A DNA stretch of 64,000 bases from contig JANSXF010000019.1 in assembly GCA_024743095.1 (NCBI GenBank), positions 1 through 64,000 of the forward strand, read 5' to 3'. Below the pieces are notes generated by a model that was given only the letters and a program-made list of their open reading frames with translations, was not told the origin of the DNA and made no database searches. The translations under genes were made by a program, and so were the position numbers. Below, piece by piece: positions 38,906 to 47,707 of the stretch. The DNA is from Flavobacteriaceae bacterium. GTDB lineage: Bacteria; Bacteroidota; Bacteroidia; Flavobacteriales; Flavobacteriaceae. Every line of letters starts with the position of its first letter. The stretch's first letter is position 1.

Positions 38906-39901
38906 CTACCAGTTAGTCAGCCCCAACAACTTTTCCCCAAGCGGACTTAATTTGGCGGTACCGTATTTGGTCTGTTCCCATTTTCGAGGATCGCCCGGGA
39001 ACGCATAGCCTTCGGGAGCGATTCTATTTTTCCATGAATTGATGCGCCATTGTCTCATTTCTTGATTGTCCTCTTCAGCTGGCATCATGGAAATATATTG
39101 TGCAATCCTAACCTTGTCCCCGGATTTATTGGGTCGGATTCCGTGGGGCTGGGTACTGTTAAAAATCAGAAGATCCCCGGCTTTGAGTCTCACTTTGACG
39201 ATTTTGTCCTCCAATCCTTTCGTGTCCGGTTGAAAATGGTCGCGGTCTTCGGGTTGGGTCAATTTCCAAGCATCGTAGTTTCGGTACAACCACGGAATAC
39301 ATTGAAATCCGCCCATGTTCTGATCGCTCTGGTCGGCAAGGGCCAGTACACCCTGCACGTTTTGGGGCCTGGTTTCGGGGTCGTAGTCCCAATGTATGAA
39401 CCCTTTTTTGTTCTCCCCCGGGCGTTGTGGCATGTTCAGATTGGCGCGGTCTATGGTCACCCAAAGTTTTTCGGTGCCCCAGATGTCCACAAATGCCTCG
39501 TATACTTTTTGGGCCTGTCTGTTGTTCCATAAATGCTGATTGTTATAAACCTCTACCATACCTGTTCCCGTAAGCTCCTTCATTTTCATTTCTGCTCTGG
39601 GAGGAGCGTACCAGGTTTCCGGGTCGTTCGGGTCTTTCTCATCGAACTCCCATAAAAAATCGGCCGTTGCCTTGGCCTGATTCTTTGGGACCGCATTTTT
39701 GATCACGATATATCCGTTTTCTATCCAAAACGCCCAGTCTTCTTCGGAAAGTACCCGCAAAGGTTTACCGTTGGACCTATCATTCAGTTTAGTTTTACTG
39801 CTGGTGGCCGTAGAGGGATTTCCAGGAATCGCTTCGTGGGCCTTATTGGCCATTTCCATTTTTTGCTGCATCATATGTCTGTCTTTTTTATTAATAATCA
39901 A
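38906..39901 (-). CDS. Phytanoyl-CoA dioxygenase family protein
   Basis: FWIENGYIVIKNAVPKNQ; FIHWDYDPETRPQNVQGVLALADQ; KAGDLLIFNSTQPHGIRPNKSG. Confidence 0.88.
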   Translation of the reverse strand: MIINKKDRHMMQQKMEMANKAHEAIPGNPSTATSSKTKLNDRSNGKPLRVLSEEDWAFWIENGYIVIKNAVPKNQAKATADFLWEFDEKDPNDPETWYAPPRAEMKMKELTGTGMVEVYNNQHLWNNRQAQKVYEAFVDIWGTEKLWVTIDRANLNMPQRPGENKKGFIHWDYDPETRPQNVQGVLALADQSDQNMGGFQCIPWLYRNYDAWKLTQPEDRDHFQPDTKGLEDKIVKVRLKAGDLLIFNSTQPHGIRPNKSGDKVRIAQYISMMPAEEDNQEMRQWRINSWKNRIAPEGYAFPGDPRKWEQTKYGTAKLSPLGEKLLGLTNW

Positions 39902-40008
39902 TACTTCAAAACTATGGGGAATCAGAAAGGGTTTCCACCCTGAGATTGACCAATATTTGAACTATTTTGACATATATTGATTATTTTTATAAAAATTTGG
40001 GCAATACA

Positions 40009-40851
40009 ATGAAAATTCAACTTGAGAACATACAACCCAACGATAAAAGTTCTTTCCATTTATTGCACAATCCCAAGTTGAACGATCTCTTTTTTTGGCA
40101 TTTTCATCCGGAGTTTGAACTGGTCTATATTGAAGGTGCGAACGGGAAACGGCATGTTGGGAGACATATCTCAAATTTTAAGGGAAGCGACCTGGTTTTG
40201 ATCGGTTCCAATATTCCCCATTTAAATTTTGACCACGGCATTACAACGCAATACCACAAGGAGGTTCTGCATATTAGCGCATCCTTTAAAGAGAAGGTTT
40301 TTACTGAAATTGAGGAACTGCAAGATGTCTACGAGCTGTTGGACAAGTCCCAGCATGGAATCGCCTTTTATGGGGAGACCAAAACTGCCGTAGGGGCCAT
40401 TATGAAGCAGTTGCAAGGTATGAGCCGGTTTGAGCAGTTCCTTAAGATTTTACAGTTGCTCAAACGACTGGCCAAAAGCAATGAGTTTACGCTTTTGCAC
40501 GAAAACCCAATTATAAACGACAGGGCCAACAAACAGCAAGAGCGTTTGCAAAAGGTATATTCCTATATTGATGAAAACTATTCCAGAAAAATTTCATTGG
40601 ATGATATTGCGGCATCCATCAATCTGGGAAAGGAGGCTTTCTGTAGGTATTTTAAGAAGAATACCGGCAGTACTTTTACCAATTTCTTGAACCAGTATCG
40701 CATTACACAGGCCAAACGTCTATTATTGACGGGCAGGAACATTGGTGAAACTTGTTACGAATGTGGTTTTGAGAGCTTGTCCTATTTTAATCGGACCTTT
40801 AAAAAAATAAGCGGTGAGAATCCTTCAAACTACAAAAACAGAAATCGATAA
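40009..40851 (+). CDS. AraC family transcriptional regulator
   Basis: Cupin-like N-domain; SYIDENYSRKISLDDIAASINLGKEAFCRYFKKNTGSTFTNFLNQYRITQAKRLLLT...GFESLSYFNRTFKKISGENPSNYK. Confidence 0.94.
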   Translation: MKIQLENIQPNDKSSFHLLHNPKLNDLFFWHFHPEFELVYIEGANGKRHVGRHISNFKGSDLVLIGSNIPHLNFDHGITTQYHKEVLHISASFKEKVFTEIEELQDVYELLDKSQHGIAFYGETKTAVGAIMKQLQGMSRFEQFLKILQLLKRLAKSNEFTLLHENPIINDRANKQQERLQKVYSYIDENYSRKISLDDIAASINLGKEAFCRYFKKNTGSTFTNFLNQYRITQAKRLLLTGRNIGETCYECGFESLSYFNRTFKKISGENPSNYKNRNR

Positions 40852-40854
40852 AAA

Positions 40855-40890
40855 AGAACCGCCCCGGACTCGATGGAGCGGGGCGGTTCT
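40855..40890. terminator. Bidirectional intrinsic terminator between convergent genes
   Basis: AGAACCGCCCC - 14 nt - GGGGCGGTTCT, 11-bp stem, A-tract on one side (T-tract on minus strand). Confidence 0.85.
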
Positions 40891-40946
40891 TAACTAAATA
40901 ACCAACCAAAAAAACTGTTTGTTCGGTCGAACAAAGTTGTTCTTCC

Positions 40947-41867
40947 TTACATATTCCGTTGACGGGTAACGTCCATTACAGGGTTGTTGGTCTTTGAACG
41001 TTTTTTACCTGTTGCGTCTCCTGATTTCAAATATTGGATGTATCCTCTTCCGGTAAATTCGTAAACCGTTCCGCTGGATACGTGGTACAACTCTATCGTA
41101 CTATCATTGATAACGTACAATTCAAAATAATCATTGCCCAAATAGTCATAATCGAGTGTTAAAGTTTTCAGGGAGGCATCATTGGCCACATCGTAAACTT
41201 GATAACCGCCTTCATAATCCCATTGCAAGTTGGAAAGTGGAATGCCCGGTGCATCTATGGAAGACCTGAAATATCCACTTCCATCAGTAAAAAATTGCAA
41301 ATAGTTTTCCTCATCGAACTCGTTCAACGCACCCGCTTGGCTGGTATAGGTCTTCTCCCAAACTTGGTATTCCTGTAAAAAATAGTGGATGTTGTCGTAG
41401 AACACCATATCATAATCAAAGTTATTTCTTTGATAGCCTTCCAGGATATATGAAGTGTCCGAACGCGAATCATATAACTCCAATGTGTTATAATCCAAAG
41501 CGAACACGTCCAATAACCAGGGACCGTCCACATCGTGATCTATTTCCACCTGCCCGCTATAGGTGGCGTAGGCACCTACATCAATACCCAGGCCGTTGCC
41601 TGTTTTGCCAAGACCGGAAAGGTTGTTGTTGGCATAAAGGATTCCCCTATCAAAAGATATGGTAAAGGCACGTTGCAAAAAAGGGACTTCGCCGTTTCCG
41701 CGGGTTTCGTTGATATCCACGTACCAAAGGTCGTGCGATTCCAAAACCAGGGCGGTATTTATCGGTGGCTCAGTGATCAGATCATCCCCCACAATAACCT
41801 CGGTGTAACACGAACTGGCCAATAGACCAATGAACAAAATTCCAAAGCGTAGTTTTTTATTTTTCAT
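40947..41867 (-). CDS. Hypothetical lipoprotein
   Basis: Start taken at MKNKKLRFGILFIGLLASSCYTE (41867); lipobox; no family recognised. Confidence 0.75.
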   Translation of the reverse strand: MKNKKLRFGILFIGLLASSCYTEVIVGDDLITEPPINTALVLESHDLWYVDINETRGNGEVPFLQRAFTISFDRGILYANNNLSGLGKTGNGLGIDVGAYATYSGQVEIDHDVDGPWLLDVFALDYNTLELYDSRSDTSYILEGYQRNNFDYDMVFYDNIHYFLQEYQVWEKTYTSQAGALNEFDEENYLQFFTDGSGYFRSSIDAPGIPLSNLQWDYEGGYQVYDVANDASLKTLTLDYDYLGNDYFELYVINDSTIELYHVSSGTVYEFTGRGYIQYLKSGDATGKKRSKTNNPVMDVTRQRNM

Positions 41868-41991
41868 AATCGAGGTTTTAAAGTTCTTCTTACATAGACC
41901 AAGCACTATGCCAAAGTTTTTAACTATTTGATAATCAAACAACAACAAGCTGATTAATTTATTTTTTAGCTTTACACCTTAATTTGGACGC

Positions 41992-42993
41992 ATGAAAGAC
42001 AAACTTACGTTTGGAGTTTTTGGAGGAGGAAGTTGGGGAACGGCCATTGTGAAAATGTTGACCGAAAATTTGGACCAGGTCAATTGGTATATGCGGAGCA
42101 ATTCCGCGATTCGCCACATTAAAAAAGAATGGCATAACCCCAACTATTTGAGTTCGGTTGAGTTCGATGTGGACCAACTTGTTATGAGCCATGACATCAA
42201 TGAGGTTATCGAAGCATCCGATGTGCTCATTTTTGCCATTCCTTCTGCTTTTTTGGATAGGGAACTGCAGAATTTGACGGTTTCCCTGAAAGATAAGGTC
42301 ATTTTTTCTGCCATTAAAGGCATTGTTCCCGAAAGTGGCCGGATCGTTGGGGAGCATTTTAATGAGAGATACGAGATTCCCTTTGATAATATAGGTGTGA
42401 TCACTGGACCATGCCATGCTGAGGAGGTAGCACTAGAGCGGCTATCTTACCTTACCATTGCCTGTGCCGATGCCGACAAGGCAAAAATGGTGGCCACACA
42501 TTTGAAGAGTGACTACATCCGCACCAAAATTTCAGATGATATCATCGGCACGGAATATGCGGCCATGTTAAAGAACATTTATGCCATCGCAGCAGGGATT
42601 GCACACGGATTGGGCTATGGGGACAACTTCCAAAGTGTGTTGATGAGCAATGCTATCCGCGAGATGAAGCGTTTTATTGACCGCGTATACAAAATGAAGC
42701 GGAACATCAACGCCTCCGCTTATTTGGGTGACCTCTTGGTAACGGGCTATTCCGTTTTTAGCAGAAACCGTATGTTCGGAAATATGATAGGTAAAGGGTA
42801 TACCGTTAAAAGCGCGATGATGGAAATGAACATGGTGGCCGAAGGCTATTATGCCACCCAAAGTGCCCATGACCTTATGGAGAAACTGCAAAAGAAGTCC
42901 AAAACACCTATCATAAACGCAGTATACCAAGTACTTTATAAGAACAAGAACCCTAAAAAAGTATTTGAGAAGTTGACGGAAAAGTTGGATTAA
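41992..42993 (+). CDS. gpsA: NAD(P)H-dependent glycerol-3-phosphate dehydrogenase
   Basis: FGVFGGGSWGTAIVKMLTEN; FSAIKGIVPESG; ITGPCHAEEVALERLSYLTIA; GTEYAAMLKNIYAIAAGIAHGLGYGDN. Confidence 0.95.
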   Translation: MKDKLTFGVFGGGSWGTAIVKMLTENLDQVNWYMRSNSAIRHIKKEWHNPNYLSSVEFDVDQLVMSHDINEVIEASDVLIFAIPSAFLDRELQNLTVSLKDKVIFSAIKGIVPESGRIVGEHFNERYEIPFDNIGVITGPCHAEEVALERLSYLTIACADADKAKMVATHLKSDYIRTKISDDIIGTEYAAMLKNIYAIAAGIAHGLGYGDNFQSVLMSNAIREMKRFIDRVYKMKRNINASAYLGDLLVTGYSVFSRNRMFGNMIGKGYTVKSAMMEMNMVAEGYYATQSAHDLMEKLQKKSKTPIINAVYQVLYKNKNPKKVFEKLTEKLD

Positions 42994-44657
42994 CCCCGCT
43001 CCAAAGAAAAATCGGAATGCTCCTTTAACTGCGCATCCAGTTCGGCAGAGAAGACCTCCATTTCTTCCGTGGAGTAATTATATGCTTTCTGGAATTCTTC
43101 GAAAACCGGAGCTTTGTATTTTCGCACACTCTCGATATCAAAATACAATCGGCCCGTTCTTCTGATGAAAAAGTCCAATGGATTCAAAGCCATTTCGTGG
43201 GTTATGGTAAATTGCGCTTCGGCCCGAATCATACTTTCTTTGGGTTTGCCGCCTTTTATGTTGGCATAAAGTTCCAAAATGGATTCGGTCTGCTTCCCAT
43301 AAGTGGTCACCAAATACCACGCATCATATTTGGCAAAACCATCCGGCTTAAGTTGGTCTTCAAGGGTGGCCATGTATTTTTTAACGTGTTTGAACTTTTT
43401 AAAGTCATTCCCGCAAAGTGGAATTTTATCGGTAGTGCAATGTCCGAGGGCCGTATCATGGTCCTCCTCCATTTTTTTTGCGATACGGTTCACTGTACGT
43501 TCGGCCATTTTACGGTATCCTGTGAGCTTTCCTCCCGCAATGCTGACCAATCCCGTACCGGAGGTGAAGATTTCATCTTTTCGGGATAGTTCAGATGCCG
43601 ATTTCCCTTCTTCGTGGATCAACGGACGCAGTCCGGCCCAAGAGGAAATGATATCGTCCAGCTCCAATTCAATATCGGGGAACATATTGTTGACGGCTGA
43701 AATCAGGTAGATAGCATCTGCGAGTTCCGTGGTCACATGGTCTTTGTCAGAATTATAGTTTGTGTCCGTGGTGCCTACGTATGTTATTTTCCCTCGTGGG
43801 ATGGCAAACATCATTCGCCCGTCGGGGATATCAAAATAAACGGATTGTCTCACAGGGAGTTTTTCCTTTGGAAACACCAAGTGTACGCCCTTGGTCAAAT
43901 GCAGTCGCTTGCCCTTTTTGGACTGGTTCACACCTCTGAGCTCATCCACCCACGGTCCAGCGGCATTGATCACATATTTTGATGAGATCCTGTACCCATC
44001 TCCGAACACCTGGTCCGTGAACTTGACCCCTGCTACTTGCTGATCTTCATAAATAAAATCGGTAACCTTGGTATAATTGAATATCTCAGCACCAAATTGA
44101 AGGCTCGTTTTAAGGTTTTCCAAGGTCAATCGGGCATCATCGGTTCGGTATTCGGCATAGTATCCCGCGCCGTTCAATATCTTTTTGGGCAAAAGGGGCT
44201 CCAATTTCATGGCCGCCTTTTTCTCCAGCATTTGCCGTTTATCATCCCCGGAAACCTGGGCCAAAATATCATAGACTTTCAAACCAATGGACGTCAACCA
44301 TTTCCCATAGGATCCACCCTCGATGAGCGGGAGCAGCATTTTTTCCGGAAGCACTAAATGCGGGGCCAATTTATGTACAATGGCCCTTTCGGAACCTACC
44401 TCTTTTACCAACCAAAAATCGAATTGCTTTAAGTAACGCAGGCCACCGTGAATCAATTTGGTGGATTTGCTACTGGTGCCCGAGGCAAAATCCCCTTTTT
44501 CGAGCAACAATACCTTCAATCCACGAGAAGATGCATCCAGGGCAATGCCCGCTCCAGTGATTCCACCGCCGATCACTACAAGGTCATAGGTGGTGTCGGC
44601 CGCTTTTTGCAGCTTGTTCTTTCTGTCCAGGTTGGAAAAAGCAATGTTCTCGCCCAT
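42990..44657 (-). CDS. glpD: FAD-dependent glycerol-3-phosphate dehydrogenase
   Basis: YDLVVIGGGITGAGIALDASSRGLKVLLLEKGDFASGTSSKSTKLIHGGLRYLKQFDF; INAAGPWVDEL. Confidence 0.95.
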   Translation of the reverse strand: MGENIAFSNLDRKNKLQKAADTTYDLVVIGGGITGAGIALDASSRGLKVLLLEKGDFASGTSSKSTKLIHGGLRYLKQFDFWLVKEVGSERAIVHKLAPHLVLPEKMLLPLIEGGSYGKWLTSIGLKVYDILAQVSGDDKRQMLEKKAAMKLEPLLPKKILNGAGYYAEYRTDDARLTLENLKTSLQFGAEIFNYTKVTDFIYEDQQVAGVKFTDQVFGDGYRISSKYVINAAGPWVDELRGVNQSKKGKRLHLTKGVHLVFPKEKLPVRQSVYFDIPDGRMMFAIPRGKITYVGTTDTNYNSDKDHVTTELADAIYLISAVNNMFPDIELELDDIISSWAGLRPLIHEEGKSASELSRKDEIFTSGTGLVSIAGGKLTGYRKMAERTVNRIAKKMEEDHDTALGHCTTDKIPLCGNDFKKFKHVKKYMATLEDQLKPDGFAKYDAWYLVTTYGKQTESILELYANIKGGKPKESMIRAEAQFTITHEMALNPLDFFIRRTGRLYFDIESVRKYKAPVFEEFQKAYNYSTEEMEVFSAELDAQLKEHSDFSLERG

Positions 44658-44661
44658 GTTT

Positions 44662-44970
44662 CTATTTGTTGAATTCGTATTCGCGTTCCACCTTGCAAAT
44701 CCTGACCTTGTACCAGGAATACCATGTTTTTATCCCATTTTTTTGGGCCTGTTGATGGTCCAAATTGGCTTTCCAATCGGCAATGGCCCCCAGACTTTCC
44801 CAATAACTTACGGTAATGCCAACTCCCTCCCGGGCACTTTCCATATCCAAAAAACCAGGTTGCTTTCTGGCCAATGCTTCCATTTCTTCCGCCATTTTGG
44901 CATATCCTTGGTCTCCATCTCTTCGGAGACTGGTGAAAATTACGGCGTAATATGGTTTGGCAAGCTCCAT
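44662..44970 (-). CDS. Antibiotic biosynthesis monooxygenase family protein
   Basis: YYAVIFTSLRRDGDQGYAKMAEEMEALARKQPGFLDMESAREGVGITVSYWESLGAIADWKAN. Confidence 0.9.
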   Translation of the reverse strand: MELAKPYYAVIFTSLRRDGDQGYAKMAEEMEALARKQPGFLDMESAREGVGITVSYWESLGAIADWKANLDHQQAQKNGIKTWYSWYKVRICKVEREYEFNK

Positions 44971-45327
44971 TTAAGTGATGTATTCCTTCTCCATAAAATA
45001 ATTCACCAAGGCCTCCTTCATCAGTACAGTTTGTTCCCCTGCCTTAAGTGGCGGCAATTCTTCCTTCATACTATAGTGCGGCCATCCATCGTCATCGAAA
45101 AAATCAAAATCATAGTAGCCATACGGTTCCAACAACCGGCAGATGGCAATATGCATCAGGTTGACCTTCTCGTCCTTTTTAAATTTACGATGAAAATTGC
45201 CCAATTCCTGAACGCCCACCAAATAGACGATCCCGTCCAGTTCCAATGGATCGCCATCCGAAAATTGTGCAGAGAGTTTCTCCACCAAAAATTCCCATCG
45301 CTCCTTTAATTGTTCGTCTCTTGACAT
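44971..45327 (-). CDS. Conserved hypothetical protein
   Basis: Likely start MSRDEQLKERWEFLVEKLSAQF; overlaps none, abuts 44970. Confidence 0.75.
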   Translation of the reverse strand: MSRDEQLKERWEFLVEKLSAQFSDGDPLELDGIVYLVGVQELGNFHRKFKKDEKVNLMHIAICRLLEPYGYYDFDFFDDDGWPHYSMKEELPPLKAGEQTVLMKEALVNYFMEKEYIT

Positions 45328-45387
45328 GTGATCTGATATGAATGCCAAAGGTACAAATCAATATTCTATATTTGTTAAAACCCGTGT

Positions 45388-45918
45388 ATGAGCTTTTTGG
45401 ATATAATCATCGGAATTCTTTTGGTCTGGGGCCTCTATAAAGGCCTAAAGAACGGCCTTTTTGTTGAGCTTGCTTCCCTGATCGCTTTGATCGCCGGAAT
45501 ATATGGTGCCATCCATTTTTCGTACATCACCGGCGATTACCTTGCCGAACGTTTTGATTGGAGCGACCAGTACCTAAAAATTGCCGCGTTCCTGATTACT
45601 TTTTTTGCCATAATCATTGTGGTGAACTTGGCCGGAAAATTTTTGACCAAAATCGCTGATTTTGCCATGCTCGGACTTTTGAACAAAATTGCCGGGGGCA
45701 TTTTTGGGGCCCTCAAGGTTGCCGTCATCTTAGGGGCATTTTTAATTTTCTTCGAAAAACTGGCCTCTCCCTTGGGACTGATCAACGAGGAAACCAAGCA
45801 AGAATCTGTTTTCTATGGGCCCATCAAGGAGATTGGGGATTTGGTCTTTTCCTACGTGTTGGATAATGAAGAAAATACCCCTTCAAAAGAAACAGAAACA
45901 AGAGAGGACATTATATAA
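45388..45918 (+). CDS. CvpA family protein
   Basis: FLDIIIGILLVWGLYKGLKNGLFVELASLIALIAGIYGAIHFS; four TM segments. Confidence 0.9.
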   Translation: MSFLDIIIGILLVWGLYKGLKNGLFVELASLIALIAGIYGAIHFSYITGDYLAERFDWSDQYLKIAAFLITFFAIIIVVNLAGKFLTKIADFAMLGLLNKIAGGIFGALKVAVILGAFLIFFEKLASPLGLINEETKQESVFYGPIKEIGDLVFSYVLDNEENTPSKETETREDII

Positions 45919-46104
45919 ACGGTTTACTTTTCCCGATAAAATGATCTGAATTTTATCCAAAAAATCCCCTCCACAACAATTTCCTGTATTTCAACCTGAT
46001 AAAGTGCCCTGATATGGAATTTTCATGGAAAAGGGAAGCATCTCCGTTAGCTTAGCACCGAGAACATTAGGGAACTTAGAACACTCCCGGAAAACACCCC
46101 GAAA

Positions 46105-46617
46105 ATGAAAAAAGTATATGGCATTCCATTGGTCATAGTGCTTGCTATTGCATTGAGTCACTGCAGTACATCTCCTGTACAGCAAGAAGAGCAAGATTAT
46201 ACCGAAGCAACTCTTGGAAACGAAAAAGTTACCGTGGATCCCGTTAAAATGGAGGCAGACCTATTAAATTTGGTAAATGGGTACCGCGGGTCCAATGGGC
46301 TCACTATTTTGGACAAAAGCGACCCCGCTTATAAATATGCCGAGGAGCATAACGATTACATGATCTCCAAAAACACGCTTAGCCACGATAATTTCCAATC
46401 CCGGGCAGAAAAGATTGCCGAGGAAACCAATGCGATCAGCGTATCTGAAAACGTGGCCAGATACTATGTTTCAGCAGAAAAAACTTTGGAGGGTTGGCTC
46501 AACAGTTCATCCCATAAAGAAGCCATGGAAGGCGACTTTTCCCATACCACCTTGAGCGTCCAATTGGATAAGCAAGGTAGGCCCTACTATACCCAGATAT
46601 TTATAAAGGTAAAATAA
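46105..46617 (+). CDS. CAP-domain (SCP-like) lipoprotein
   Basis: Lipobox LSHC; LVNGYRGSNGLTILDKSDPAYKYAEEHNDYMISKNTLSHDNFQSR...VSENVARYY. Confidence 0.9.
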   Translation: MKKVYGIPLVIVLAIALSHCSTSPVQQEEQDYTEATLGNEKVTVDPVKMEADLLNLVNGYRGSNGLTILDKSDPAYKYAEEHNDYMISKNTLSHDNFQSRAEKIAEETNAISVSENVARYYVSAEKTLEGWLNSSSHKEAMEGDFSHTTLSVQLDKQGRPYYTQIFIKVK

Positions 46618-46640
46618 ACCGACCGCTATACCCCCTATTG

Positions 46641-46668
46641 AAGACCTGCCAAGAAGCAGGTCTTTTTT
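46641..46668 (+). terminator. Intrinsic terminator after CAP-domain gene
   Basis: AAGACCTGC-CAAGAA-GCAGGTCTTTTTT. Confidence 0.85.
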
Positions 46669-46723
46669 GTTAATCGCTATGTTCACAGCAAGGTTTTTTT
46701 TACCTTTCGTAAAATCTTTGAAC

Positions 46724-47266
46724 ATGGCGATAAAGGAACCTTTTAACCTAAATAAGTGGATTGAGGAAAACCGGGACACCCTAAAACCACCGGTAGGCAA
46801 TAAAAATCTTTATAAAGAATCCGGTGATTACATCGTGATGATCGTAGCTGGCCCAAATGCCAGAAAGGATTATCACTACAATGAGACCGAGGAACTTTTC
46901 TATCAGCTAGAGGGGAACATCGAGGTCCACATCCAAGAAGATGGCCAAAAAAAGACCATGAAACTAGGGCCTGGGGATATGTACCTTCATCCCGCCAAGG
47001 TTCCACATTCCCCTGCTCGCCAAGAAGGTTCCATAGGATTGGTGATCGAGCGAAAACGAAACCATCTTGATGCCGAAGATGGCCTATTGTGGTTCTGCGA
47101 CAACTGTAACCATAAGTTGTACCAGACTTACTTTAAACTAAACGATATCGAGAAGGATTTCTTGGGCCATTTTAAACACTTTTACGGTTCGGAAGACTTA
47201 CGCACTTGCGACAATTGTGGTACGGTCATGCCCGTAGATGAACGTTTTGTAGCCAAGGAAGAATGA
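46724..47266 (+). CDS. 3-hydroxyanthranilate 3,4-dioxygenase
   Basis: FNLNKWIEENRDTLKPPVGNKNLYKESGDYIVMIVAGPNARKDYHYNETEELFYQLEGN; C-terminal CDNC...CDNC. Confidence 0.95.
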   Translation: MAIKEPFNLNKWIEENRDTLKPPVGNKNLYKESGDYIVMIVAGPNARKDYHYNETEELFYQLEGNIEVHIQEDGQKKTMKLGPGDMYLHPAKVPHSPARQEGSIGLVIERKRNHLDAEDGLLWFCDNCNHKLYQTYFKLNDIEKDFLGHFKHFYGSEDLRTCDNCGTVMPVDERFVAKEE

Positions 47267-47637
47267 TACTCGTTCCAGCAAAGATCATTATCGGTATTGT
47301 GGCAGTGCTGCATATTTACTTTTTGTGGTTGGAGATGTTTGCGTGGACCACAAGGGCAAAAAAAGTTTTCCGCTCTTTGCCAGGGCATTTGTTCGAGCCA
47401 ACCAAAACATTGGCTGCAAACCAAGGCCTTTATAATGGTTTTTTGGCTGCCGGACTGATATGGTCGTTATTAATTGAAGATACGTATTGGCAAATCTATG
47501 TGGGATTGTTCTTTTTGGGCTGTGTTGCCGTTGCGGGTATTTATGGCGCAGCTACCGCATCAAGGAAAATTTTCACGGTACAGGCACTACCTGCACTGAC
47601 CGGGATTCTTCTCTTGTTGATTCATCTATTGCAGTAA
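47263..47637 (+). CDS. DUF1304 family membrane protein
   Basis: AVLHIYFLWLEMFAWTTRAKKVF; LAANQGLYNGFLAAGLIWSLL; four TM. Confidence 0.9.
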   Translation: MILVPAKIIIGIVAVLHIYFLWLEMFAWTTRAKKVFRSLPGHLFEPTKTLAANQGLYNGFLAAGLIWSLLIEDTYWQIYVGLFFLGCVAVAGIYGAATASRKIFTVQALPALTGILLLLIHLLQ

Positions 47638-47707
47638 AGCGTTCATCCTCTAGGAGATTATTTGTATAATTGTAAAAATATAACAATACACTCTTAAAAA
47701 GTTATAA

